Assembly (NCBI RefSeq): GCF_021018895.1
Contig: NC_079365.1
Span: forward strand, 18,932,001-18,996,000
Source of the DNA: Seriola aureovittata
Taxonomy: Eukaryota > Chordata > Actinopteri > Carangiformes > Carangidae
Direction of reading: 5' to 3'
DNA: 64,000 nt
The notes under the pieces were generated by a model. It did not search any database. It saw only the letters and a program-made list of their open reading frames with translations, and was not told the DNA's origin. How positions within the stretch are numbered: the first letter of the stretch is position 1; every line of letters begins with the position of its first letter. Below are positions 14,305 through 24,104 of this stretch, piece after piece. The translations under genes and the position numbers were made by a program.

Positions 14305-17300
14305 ATGTATAATATGGGGGTGGGGTGGGGTGGAAGTACTTGGCTTTGAGGTTGTGTGGCAGCTAGTAGGACAGGAAACATTGCACAGACAGGTTTAGAA
14401 ATGAATTCTACTAAATATCAGCAAATTCTGAATCCAAATGTCCTGCAGTCAGTCAAGACACTGAAGCTGCAAAGAGGCTGGTTTCTACAACAGGACAATG
14501 ATCTAAAGTCAAAATCCACCATGAACACCATGAACTGCTTCAAGAAACACAAGCTCAGGAGTGGCCCTCAGAGTTGCCTGACCTGAAAATTACTGAAAAT
14601 CTGTGGGTAGATCTTAAACATGCTGTTAGTGCAAGACAAGCTAAAAATATCTCAGCTCTGCAGGAAGCGTGGGTGAAAATTCATAAATCAAGAATAGAAA
14701 GACTCTTAGCTGGCTACAACAAGCATTTGCAAGCTGTGATATCTGCCAAAGAGGGGGAGTACTAAGTACTGACTTAGCAGGGTGGCCAAACTTGTGCACG
14801 TCACAATTACTGTTTTTTTTTTTTTTTTTTTTTTTGCTGGTTTCTAAGTTCATGTAATAAGAAGTAAGATGGCATTAGCATTTAAAGGAAGGCTAATTTA
14901 GTTAAGGCTAAGTCTTTTTCTTTGCTGCTTGTTGTATTTACCAATTCTCACTGCAAAAATCAACAAAATGTAATTTTCCCAGGAGTTCCTAATGTTTTGC
15001 ACACAACTGCACCTTCTAACACTGTCATTAAAGCCAGACGTAAGATTTCAGAGCCACATGACGTATTATTTATTACTATTTGTTTTTTGTATTGTATGTA
15101 TATGTTCAGTTTGATAAGCTCCATCAGGCAGATAGATGATGTCTGGTGTTATGCAATGTTAAACCTTGTCGGTCTCCATCTATTATGGTCTGTTTCCCAG
15201 GGTCCTTATGATGTGGTGCTTCTGCCAGGAGGTATGCCAGGAGCCCAGAACCTAGCAGAGGTGAGAAATACTCAGACAAACTGCATCTAAATGGATCAGT
15301 CTTTCCATGTTTTGATCTTCTAGGGTTCCAGTCACATGGTCTAGCCCCATGGTTCTCAAACTTTTTCTGTCACAGTGCCCCCTTTCAGAGGTAGAAAAGC
15401 AACACAGTGTAATCGAAACAATAATCAGCAGATTAATCGATAATGAAAATAATTGTTAGTGGATTGAATATGTTTCTAGCTTCTCAAATATGAGGATTTT
15501 TAACATATAATGGTAAATGAAATATTTTTTGTTTTATACTCTTAGTTAAATAAAACACATGTTAAATGTTCATTAATATAGGACTGCCTCTGGCCCCTCT
15601 GCGAAGATGAGTGAGTGTAGAAATTGGATGAATGGGGAGAAGAATGAACCAAGTAGAGATGATATTTTATGTGCTGTGTTTTTTTAGTATCATTAATTAT
15701 ATTTGCATCTTTTAAAAAAAAAAAAAAAACCCCAAAAAAACATTTTGGGTGTTGGAATTGAGAGTACACGAAAGTGTCCACTTATGAAATATTCTCTATT
15801 ATTTTCACATCCTTCTGTACTACATGGATGACATAAAGGACTCTTTTATAAGTAAAACTTATTTAATATTCTAAGACCATGTTTAGTTTAGATATTATTG
15901 TTAGTGTTTGTGTTTAATACATCTGTGGTTGGAAACAGTGATTGCCAGGTTGTTTCCATGATTATAGCGTAGTCGGCACACTGTGCAATCACATGGCCTG
16001 CAGATGGCTCACGGTGCATCTGGTTTTTGTGCTCTCTTGCAGTCTCCTGCTGTGAAAGAGGTGCTGAAAGATCAAGATGGCAGAAAAGGCCTGATTGCAG
16101 CCATCTGTGCAGGTACATTTTGAGAAAACAAACCAAAGTCATAATTCTACAGGAGCAGCATCTGATAGTGATGCATTTCTATCGGTTAAAGTTTAAACAT
16201 GACATGACCTCATTTTTGACCACCATGTTGTGCTTTTATTCAAGTACATGTGAATTACACAACCTACACAATGCTGTTAATTCTGGAGCTTTCTGTGTAA
16301 AATAGTATTGTCATAAGTAATTGAGCAATAAATACTGCTGATGTTTTCCATATAAATCAAACCAGTTTGACAAATTATTGATATAAACTACCGTGTGACC
16401 CGTAAACATTTTTACCTAGAAACAACGCTAAAGGTGTGATATTTTGGTTTTGAACATATCAAGCGACTGTTGTGCCAGTAAATGGGATTTGGATTTCCTC
16501 GCAACTGGAATTAAAGATCTTGGACAGAAAAAAGGTGCAGTGGTTCAATGCACATGGCACTGAATCTGGAGGATTTTCTGGTATTTTAGTAACTGGATGT
16601 GCCCTTAAAACCACACACCTTAACCACATATTGAAAAATACACACCGTTAACAAACAATGTGCTTCATTAATTTATGGCCATTTGTGACCCGCTTTTGGC
16701 ATTTGAGATGAAAGGGTGAGGGTTTGATTAATAACTGTCCCTGAGTGAACCCATGAGCACTGACATTTTATTTGACAGCCTCTGTATGCAGAGAAAGGAC
16801 ATTGGAAGGGCATTTTGAATAGGACAGGGGACCAATGCGGCAAAGTGGATTGAAGGGTGTCCTAGAAAATTACTGAAATCCTCACAGGAATATACAGTTT
16901 AATGAACCTGCCAGCAAGAGGGCCAGTGGCAAGACTTATTATTCTTCTGTAACATGAAAATTGTTATCATGACATATGAAAAAGGTCTGTTCTAAAAGGG
17001 CTTGATTGAAAACCACATTAATAATAAGTGTAAAATTTGCAGGTTAAGTTAACCATTGTGTAGTTCTCTTTTTGTGGTAATATTTGTTACATGCATGTAA
17101 GGTCATGTACACAAAATACAAATACATCATTTTCAAGATTGATCAGATGATAGAAAGATGGGTATCATCATCATCCTTCTCTCCATGTGTGCCCTGCTGT
17201 CTGTCTCTGGTTCTCTCTCTCTCTCTCTGCCAGACTGGCGTCCTTTGGGTGGGGACTTGCTGTAACAAGAGTAGCTTGGCTTTAACTGGCAGACTGCTGT

Positions 17301-18391
17301 TCTGCCAGGGGAAAGTGTAATCTTTAGACTGTATGGGAAGACAGCCAAGGAGCATAATCAATACCTTTCTATTTATTAACAGTTTTTGGAGGAGCTCACT
17401 GCAGTGCTAGGACGCTGCCAAAGTTAATGCAGCAGCAGTCAATGCCTTGAGCCTCTCCTTTTTTCTCTCTTTCCAATGTGGTGCAGAGGAGAGAGGCTGA
17501 AACTGTATACTGCATGTGTATATTTTTAGAAACAATGGTATAGTTGAGGACACCTTTAGGACATAGTGTTGTCATCAAATATTCTGTATTGATATAATTC
17601 ATTTACAATACTAATTGCAGTCAATAAAGTCAAATTCATCAGTATTTTACCTTTGACTCCTGCAACCTTTGTTTAAACTGCATAAAGATGAAAACTTGGA
17701 CTAACAAGCAACAGAACATGTTCTGAAGTGTCACTTTATAAGAGGAAGCTGTTAAATGAACCTTACGCAGCTTTGCTCTCCTGCAGGTCCTACTGCTCTT
17801 CTGGCACATGGCATCGGCTACGGCAGCACAGTCACTACACATCCAGCCATGAAGGAGAAGATGATGACTGGAGGTAATAGGAACATATGTTGAAATGTAG
17901 TGCTAGTGGCTTTAACTTTAATTCAAAACTGAAGGAATTGTAATTTTTTGTAAAGGGCAGTAGATGGTGCTGTACTAGCTCTATCTTTCCTATAGAAAAT
18001 CATGCCACTATGCAGTAGAGGAGAGCGCACCACTCAGAGGTGAAAGCGGATGCAGGAATTTGACAGAACATACTAGAACTGGGTCAGCTGAAATAGTGAT
18101 AGATTATCTATGTGGTAGTGCTTATAGTACCCTGTGGTGTCTAACATGTTTGGCTTTCAGCCTGTGGCTTGTAGCTCTCATGTTGTGATTATCCTTATGG
18201 TATTGCTCTTTGTGTTTTTTTTTTTTTTAGATCACTATAAATATTCAGAGGCTCGAGTACAGAAGGATGGACATTACATCACCAGCCGTGGGCCAGGAAC
18301 CAGTTTCGAATTTGCCCTGACAATTGTAGAGGAACTTATGGGGGCTGAGGTTGCAGCTCAAGTCAAGGCTCCTCTTGTTATTAAAGACTGA
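13426..18391 (+). CDS. park7: Protein deglycase/chaperone DJ-1 (park7), six coding exons
   Basis: This is a complete DJ-1/PfpI-family coding region. DJ-1 is a small dimeric cytosolic, nuclear and mitochondrial protein protecting against oxidative stress; glyoxalase and disputed deglycase activities are reported. Exons at 13426-13515, 14048-14149, 15201-15260, 16043-16112, 17787-17873 and 18231-18391 splice by GT-AG rules to 567 nt plus stop, which is 189 aa, the same length as human DJ-1. Intron phases are 0, 0, 0, 1 and 1. Glu18, Cys46, Cys53, the redox/nucleophile Cys106 (in [13 protein letters not shown]) and His126 lie at the human-numbered positions, Lys130 is kept, and the C-terminus ends KAPLVIKD. 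The start sits in a strong AACCATGG context. Nothing is broken. A 5' untranslated exon was not located with certainty. The gene call is very secure. Confidence 0.97.
13516..14047 (+). other. park7 coding intron 1
   Basis: This 532-bp phase-0 intron has donor GTTTGT and acceptor ...CCTGTAG. I see no additional feature in it. Confidence 0.85.
14048..14149 (+). CDS. park7: park7 coding exon 2 (residues 31-64)
   Basis: The exon encodes [20 protein letters not shown] and continues to EDASKQ. It contains Cys46 and Cys53, the two peripheral redox-sensitive cysteines of DJ-1. It is in phase 0 at both ends. The donor is CAG|GTTAGG. Confidence 0.96.
14274..14299. repeat. (TA)n microsatellite in park7 intron 2
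   Basis: About 13 perfect TA units. They lie just upstream of a G-run stretch (14316-14332) and the Tc1 remnant. Confidence 0.95.
14341..14812 (+). pseudogene. Tc1/mariner-like transposase remnant (3' part)
   Basis: The plus strand reads [18 protein letters not shown] and then, after a one-base frame change near 14,575, [14 protein letters not shown]...LQEAWVKI...[20 protein letters not shown]. This is the C-terminal half of a Tc1-like DDE transposase: QQDND carries the second catalytic Asp and ENLW carries the Glu. The DNA-binding half and first Asp are missing. The sequence after the stop (about 14,762-14,812) resembles a Tc1 3' end. It is inside park7 intron 2, in the same orientation as the gene, and is clearly inactive. 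Confidence 0.85.
15201..15260 (+). CDS. park7: park7 coding exon 3 (residues 65-84)
   Basis: The exon encodes [20 protein letters not shown], the family's loop with the LPGG motif. The acceptor is TTTCCCAG and the donor GAG|GTGAGA. It is 60 bp, phase 0 on both sides. Confidence 0.97.
15345..15465. mobile_element. Possible degraded hAT ends in park7 intron 3
   Basis: A GGTTCTCAAACTTTTTC stretch (about 15,350) resembles the terminal repeat of some vertebrate hAT elements. About 60 bp later comes GATTAATCGATAATGAAAAT, typical of the subterminal part of another fish hAT family. No complete termini or target duplication are visible, so this is tentative. Confidence 0.35.
16043..16112 (+). CDS. 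park7: park7 coding exon 4 (residues 85-107 plus one base)
   Basis: The exon encodes [20 protein letters not shown] followed by ICA. Cys106 is the redox-sensing nucleophile at the nucleophile elbow. The acceptor is CTCTCTTGCAG. The donor GTACAT leaves one G, which completes Gly108 across the intron (phase 1). Confidence 0.97.
16113..17786 (+). other. park7 coding intron 4
   Basis: This 1,674-bp phase-1 intron is the longest coding intron of the gene. It is AT-rich with a short CT tract near 17,214-17,229. I recognise no gene or complete transposon in it. Confidence 0.8.
17787..17873 (+). CDS. park7: park7 coding exon 5 (residues 108-136 plus one base)
   Basis: The exon encodes [20 protein letters not shown] and continues to AMKEKMMTG. 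His126 is present in the active-site neighbourhood, and Lys130, the residue reported as sumoylated in the human protein, is conserved. The acceptor is TCTCCTGCAG and the donor GAG|GTAATA. Confidence 0.97.
18231..18391 (+). CDS. park7: park7 coding exon 6 (residues 137-189 and stop)
   Basis: The exon follows a 16-base T run ending in TAG. It encodes [14 protein letters not shown], the conserved [12 protein letters not shown] block containing Leu166 of the dimer-core helix, and the C-terminus [13 protein letters not shown]. The stop is TGA. Confidence 0.97.
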
Positions 18392-18745
18392 ATGTAGCTG
18401 TGTTCAGTTACATCCTGCAAGCAGCACTGCCTGTCATACAAGCCTGGCATTACTGAAACGGCTTCTCCAATGTAGCTGGCACAAGTAGTCAAAGTTGCTA
18501 GTGACAAATCGCTCTCCCAAGGGGACATAAAGATGTTTCTGTGTCCTCCCCTAGTCTTTCTCAGTTAGCAATGAAAGGCACCATGTGTTATTTAACACTG
18601 AAATACAACTAGATAGTCACTGCACAGGACTTCCAAATGAGATTAAATAGATTTTGTTTCATTGTAGTTCTCCCACATGCTTACTCATTATTCTGATTGC
18701 CTTTATTGTTTCACTTGTCATTAAAACATTAATGTGACGAATCTC
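18392..18745 (+). terminator. park7: park7 3' UTR with ATTAAA poly(A) signals
   Basis: Two ATTAAA variants lie downstream of the stop, at 18642-18647 and 18720-18725. A T/GT-rich stretch follows the second (about 18,735-18,760), consistent with a cleavage/polyadenylation site. Which signal is used is inferred. Confidence 0.6.
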
Positions 18746-18869
18746 TGTTTGTCTTTCTATACTGTATATTTATACTGGAGGTCACTGTGACTTGTTTTCA
18801 CATGCCTGCAGTGGTTGTTGACGCCTAAATATAGGCTGCATAATGTAATGTATTGTGAGCGCTACTTAG

Positions 18870-19077
18870 AACGCGGGAAGCAGAATCCGAATAGATTGGC
18901 AGGTGAGCTGGCCAATGAGAAGCCTCGACATGGCTGCAGTTGTATTCCAACTGACCAATAGCGGCTCGCCCGCAGCCAGGAGGGCGGGGTTATCATGCAG
19001 CGCGTGGTAGTTGTGTCAGAGCAACAAAATCCAGAGGGTCTTCACAGTCAAAAAGGAAGAGACGGATTTCGACAAAG
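18870..19077 (+). promoter_or_regulatory. GC-rich promoter and untranslated first exon, probably of kcnab2
   Basis: A CpG-containing block about 150 bp beyond the park7 poly(A) signal has CCAAT boxes at 18912-18916 and 18955-18959 and a GC box at 18982-18989. It ends in a consensus splice donor, AAG|GTAAGAG, at 19077/19078. The next plausible plus-strand acceptor leading into coding sequence is at 52,632 (kcnab2), so I infer this is its 5' untranslated exon across a 33.5-kb intron. An ATG at 18995 opens a frame to the donor. If spliced as proposed, it would stop after 32 codons at 52645-52647, which makes it an upstream ORF. The exon could instead belong to an unrecognised transcript. Confidence 0.5.
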
Positions 19078-20787
19078 GTAAGAGACTGGAAGTGTTGTGT
19101 GGGCTATTTACACTTTTATCAACGACAGTGTTCCTCCGAAATTGGTTCAATAGCGTTTAGATATTCTCATGTTCGCTGTTTAATGTTGGCAAAGCAGTTT
19201 ACGCAACGTTAATCACGGTAACTAGCTACTAACGATATCGAAATTGACAAGACATTTTAACGTTACCGTCTGTTACTAACACGACAGCAACAAGGACAAG
19301 TGTTAGTTGCATCATTTTAAGAGTGGGTGTTTGAACCTAGCAATCATTTTTGTTAAGCCGTGATTAACCTGCTAAGTGTGCTGAGTGGTGAGCCTCAAGT
19401 TCGCTGCAATTCATGGAATAATAGATTGACATCAGCGTCTCAAATTGACCGGGCAGAGTTATAACATTAGCCCGAGATAACGCTCACTACCATGTTCACA
19501 ATTCAAAGATGCTCTCAGACTGAGCACACAAGAAACACAGTGAAATCAGGCTAAAGCCGTATCTTATCACTGAGAGATCGTTCTGCAGATGTGACCCGAC
19601 ATGGAGACGTCAGTCCCAGAAGCTCCCCATCCTCAGCAGCAGCAGCCGCAGTCAGATTGTGCTGCATACACTGACTGTAGCTAATACAGTGCGGCAGAGG
19701 CCAGGTTAACTCCTCCATCAGCCCAAGACATCTCCTCCGTGACAGCAAGAAAAAGCGCTGTCAAACACGTGCAACTGACAATATGATAACCTAAAAATCT
19801 TTATAGCAAACAAACATGACAAGAGGGAATATCTTAATGTCGAGGTTAAGGTCACGATATCGATAATGGCTGTCTTTAGAATGACTTATTTTTTATAAAG
19901 ACATGCACTTTATGTCTTATTAATTTAAGAAGGTACCTGTGTGGAGCCTGTCTGCCTGCAGCAGCAGCATTTTGCAACATGAATTGGCTTCACCATAGTG
20001 CTGTCCTCATTGACACCACGAGGCCTGTCAAGATTATGCTCATCATTTTCATTTGAGTCCTTAAAACAGGAAGAACTGGAGGTGTTATCGTCACCTCTTT
20101 CACTTTGCATAGACAGGAAATAAAGTGCAAGTTCTTTTCTGGCAGGCTGCATTTTTCTCAATTGCTGGGAAACCGCCTCTTAGTCATTCTTAGCAAAGCA
20201 TGCGGTACCACAGCAAGTCAGGGGTCATCCAGATTCTGTAGGAGGGCAACTCAAGTGGATTTTTCATCCACCATTGTACAACCAAACAAAAGTGAGCCAA
20301 AAAAAGACTGCGAGACTATGTTCCCATTGCAATGCATCAACAGGGCATTGTTTACTGTTAAAATCACATCACATCAAGATCCAAATCATCACAATCATGA
20401 GTGTGCACCTGTGCATGGCTATTACCTCTGGGTACACCATGATAAGGTTCAGGCTAGTTGTTTGCCCTATGAAAGTCTTCAACATTTTAGATGGGGCCAT
20501 GTCTGTCATGTTGAGGCAACATCACTACATTGTGTGCCTGAGCCAATATGTTTTATTTGTGTGTTTCAACATTCAGAACTAATCTTTGCCATTCCCTGGA
20601 AGACGAACATCAGTGCTCACACAGTGTCTCGATGACAGTTGTATAGCATAGTCTCATTAATGCTATGTTTTTCAGTTGGATATTTCTGGAACGTTAACAT
20701 TTTGCGCTGTTGCACATAACATGTTAGAATTATTCTGCTTGAGCAGCTGTACAGTAAAGAGCTTGAGGCTTGACTCCCTATTTCTGG

Positions 20788-20823
20788 ATGGGGCAGAAGA
20801 GGGAGGGGTAGGGGGAGGGTGAG
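20788..20823 (+). other. G-quadruplex-prone tract
   Basis: GGGG, GGG, GGGG, GGGGG and GGG runs lie within about 35 bp on the plus strand, satisfying the four-run motif. It is about 1.7 kb downstream of the putative first exon. Confidence 0.6.
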
Positions 20824-23496
20824 GCTGAAGTCACTGTGACTGAGTCATTGGTTTAGCTAATGATGCAATTAGAGTGCTGCACTTTGCATCTCCTGATTAG
20901 ATCCCCTACTCACACTGGCCTGCAGACAGTGAAGACTGAATTTACTTGCCTGACTTGCTTCAGCAGATACATTTCACAAGGTAATAGAAAGTTTGCAAGC
21001 AATTTGGATTACATGAAACATCAGTATTTTTATTTGTTTCATCAGTAATAAATGAATAGATTTTTCAATCTCTGGCACTTCACCCAATGTGGGATTTAAA
21101 TTGTAGGTCTTGCCGATGATACAATTTGGGACAACTATAGGCCACAGATTCCTAGCCTTAAGTTTTGAATAGAATAGACATTTTACATCATATCAGACTG
21201 TGTGTGCATCAGTGTAATGCAATGACAGATTATATGTTTTAAACTGATTGTTTGGAATGGTTGTTTTTATCAGCCACATTTTACTCCAATTAATTCCTCT
21301 GGGGGACTTTGTTTGCCAGAAAAATGGTTTGGAAAAAAATGCTCTGATGGGCATCTACAAATAAGTGCAGACTTAATTTGTGTATTTTTAGAAAAGAACA
21401 TGGCAAGGTAATTGCATAGATACTTTAGACTTTTATCTAGAACATTTTCAAATGCAAAGGTTAATGAGAAATGCTGATCTCAGCTGTCCAAAGTTACACT
21501 TATCTCGCTGATATTAGGTTGTCTGCACTGCTCTTGTAATTAGTGTTTCCATAAACAAAAAAGGACTTCAGGGGTATGTGAGGACAAGCATTTGAGCTTT
21601 CATCTAAATAAATCTACATGTATGTTTTTATTGGTATGTAGTATCCATACACTGGCTCGGTATTTGCACCGACTTCACTAAAGTAATGGAGAATCATCCA
21701 GATGTGACCGATGCACATCAAATAGTAGTTGCATTGTATTCCGCTTAGGTCAAGAACAATTAGCAGAACTACACAGTTCTGACCTGAGGTATAAAAGCGA
21801 ATCCTAAACCAAAAGAGGAAGAAAATTACCTTATTCAGCTTGCTTGTTGTAAAGAATAACTGTATTTGTTTGTTTCCTGTATGTTAGTAAAGGCGAGCAA
21901 ATACACAGAAGTGCAGATGCTGTGTCATCCCATGGTGACCTGCTAGATGTGCAGCATCAACTTATTGGTTGTAGCTGAACTTTTTCAGTCCTGGGATAAT
22001 TGGTGATCAATTCATTCATAAACTGTAATGTCAAGAAAACTGTATAACAAGATTATATTTCTATGGCATAATCACCGTCCGCTATGAACTCAAGATTTGA
22101 GATCTGAGACTAGCTCAAGGTCTTTCCCTTCCATGTCTTTAGATCATCTGACTATGTATGAAGCTTGGAGTCCAAACCTATTACAGTAGAATGGCATCAT
22201 CACCCTCTTCTGTGTCAGTCTGAAACATCTGCCAGTACTGTATCTTTACACTCTCATCTACCAGGTCAGGAGCTGACTGATTGTGTGGCTTTCTGTGTTG
22301 TGCAATAAGTTACAGAATAATTCCTCAGCTGCTGTAATTTTGTTTACTTAATGCCTGTCACTTGTTCTGTTGTCTGTGGTAATCCCAGTGAGACCACGCA
22401 CAGACTGTAGCACTAAAAGCCTAATGGCCTTCTCCTCAGCAATACCCAAAGGACCTCAGTCTCAACTCAATATGGGGTTGAAAGAATAACCAATTGCTTG
22501 TAAACAGTTGTGTTAAGTGTTGTATGCTGAGTGATAATAATTTACAGGCCACTCCTGTTCCCCTTAATTTTTCTGATAATTATATTTGTAGAATTAAAAT
22601 ATTGTGCCATGTCTAGTTAGACCCACAAATTCAAAATCATACAAAAAGGTGTATGTATCTGAAAAAAATGTTGCTCTAAAAGTAATTCTGGTCAAACACA
22701 CCACCAAAACTCAAAAAGCTGTATCAATATATCAGTCAATTAATTTACAGCTTAAAATGATCCTATCACTCTAAAAAAGAATATTTGAATTGTGCCCATT
22801 ACATTACAAGGATGATTCATTTAACTTTTTTTCAATTTCAGGACAAATGCAAAAACATGTCCAAATACAGAAAGTGTTGTGACTGCAGAAACTTGTAAAA
22901 ACTAGTATCTAGCAATGAATCAGGAGAGGCACTGATAAAGCAGTGTTTTCTAAGTGTTGCATCATTCTGCACCAAGCATCAAAGTTATATTATAGACATA
23001 TGGTGAAATTTGAGTTAATAAAGTGATAAATATCGTTATCTGTAAAAGTTCCTGTATAATATATATATATTTTTTTAATATTGGACATTATAGACCTCTG
23101 CTAGTCACAACTTGATTTGGCATTGCATGTTCCCATAAGATCTTCACAGGTAACTCACTGATCTACAGCTCCTCCACCCTGCTATGGTTCACCTGTTCAT
23201 TTTACACAATACAGCTGTACAGTGGAAACCTAAACTAACTAATGTACTCCTATATTAAAATTACAAAAGCTATTCCAGTTTAGATTATGTATTTTTGACA
23301 GCAGATATCTTTAGATTAAGAAAATTGCTTGCCTCACAAGCTATAGATTTTGTACACAAACACAGGAGTGGCACTGTTGAACTGTTGTAGTAGAAAGATT
23401 TGAACATTTTCTCTTCATCCCCTGCATGAACAAAATACAGTTTAAATGCATTTCAGTCTGCAACACACTTTTAGAGGCATGGTCCAACTGAAGCCC

Positions 23497-23830
23497 TGTT
23501 CAGACCTAGCATTAATATCTGTCTCGGGTGATCTGATCACAAGTGGACAGCTCTAAATACGGGTGTGGATGCACCCAAGATGCATTGAGAAAGTATTTAA
23601 GGTCCAATCACTCTGACCACAATCTTCTAGCAATATGAACATAAATGCGTTCTGGGCCACATTGAAGGACCACCTACTCTACTGACGTCCTCTGCCGCAG
23701 TCCAATTAGTATTGCCACAGTTTCATAATGAACCCAAAATATTTTACTATTTCAAATGGCTAAAACCTTATTTCAGTGTAGAGCTGCATGCAGCACATTG
23801 ATTCAGTCAACCCCTCCCTGCACCGCTTGC

Positions 23831-23900
<70 letters not shown>

Positions 23901-24104
23901 TCACAATGGAATTGTCTGTCACAGTCAGACTGGCTAAAAACAACAACGCGTACACGTTTATTCAGGCAAGTGAGATCCGATGATAAGTGGTCACTCGAGA
24001 TGCATGTGGAGACACTTTCTAATGCTAGGTGTGAACTGATGTACTTAGAACTGACCACTTGTGATTGGATCACTGAAGACACATGTTAATGGCAGGCCTA
24101 GCGC
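23497..24104. mobile_element. MITE with about 60-bp inverted ends, family unassigned
   Basis: The left end (about 23502-23560) is an imperfect reverse complement of the right end (about 24041-24100). Shared blocks include ATCACAAGTGG, which pairs with CCACTTGTGAT, and CTCTAAATAC, which pairs with GTACTTAGAA. Related terminal sequence recurs just inside the right end (about 23,970-24,035), suggesting nested copies or an internal duplication. The centre holds the CT/CA microsatellite at 23830-23897. I see no transposase. Confidence 0.65.
23830..23897. repeat. (CT)n(CA)n microsatellite
   Basis: About 11 CT units are directly followed by about 23 CA units. The tract lies inside the MITE. Confidence 0.97.

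Noticed and set aside
20105..20635. 176-codon plus-strand frame
   Set aside because: No known domain, Cys/His-rich without a regular finger pattern, and the overlapping second frame is also long; likely chance.
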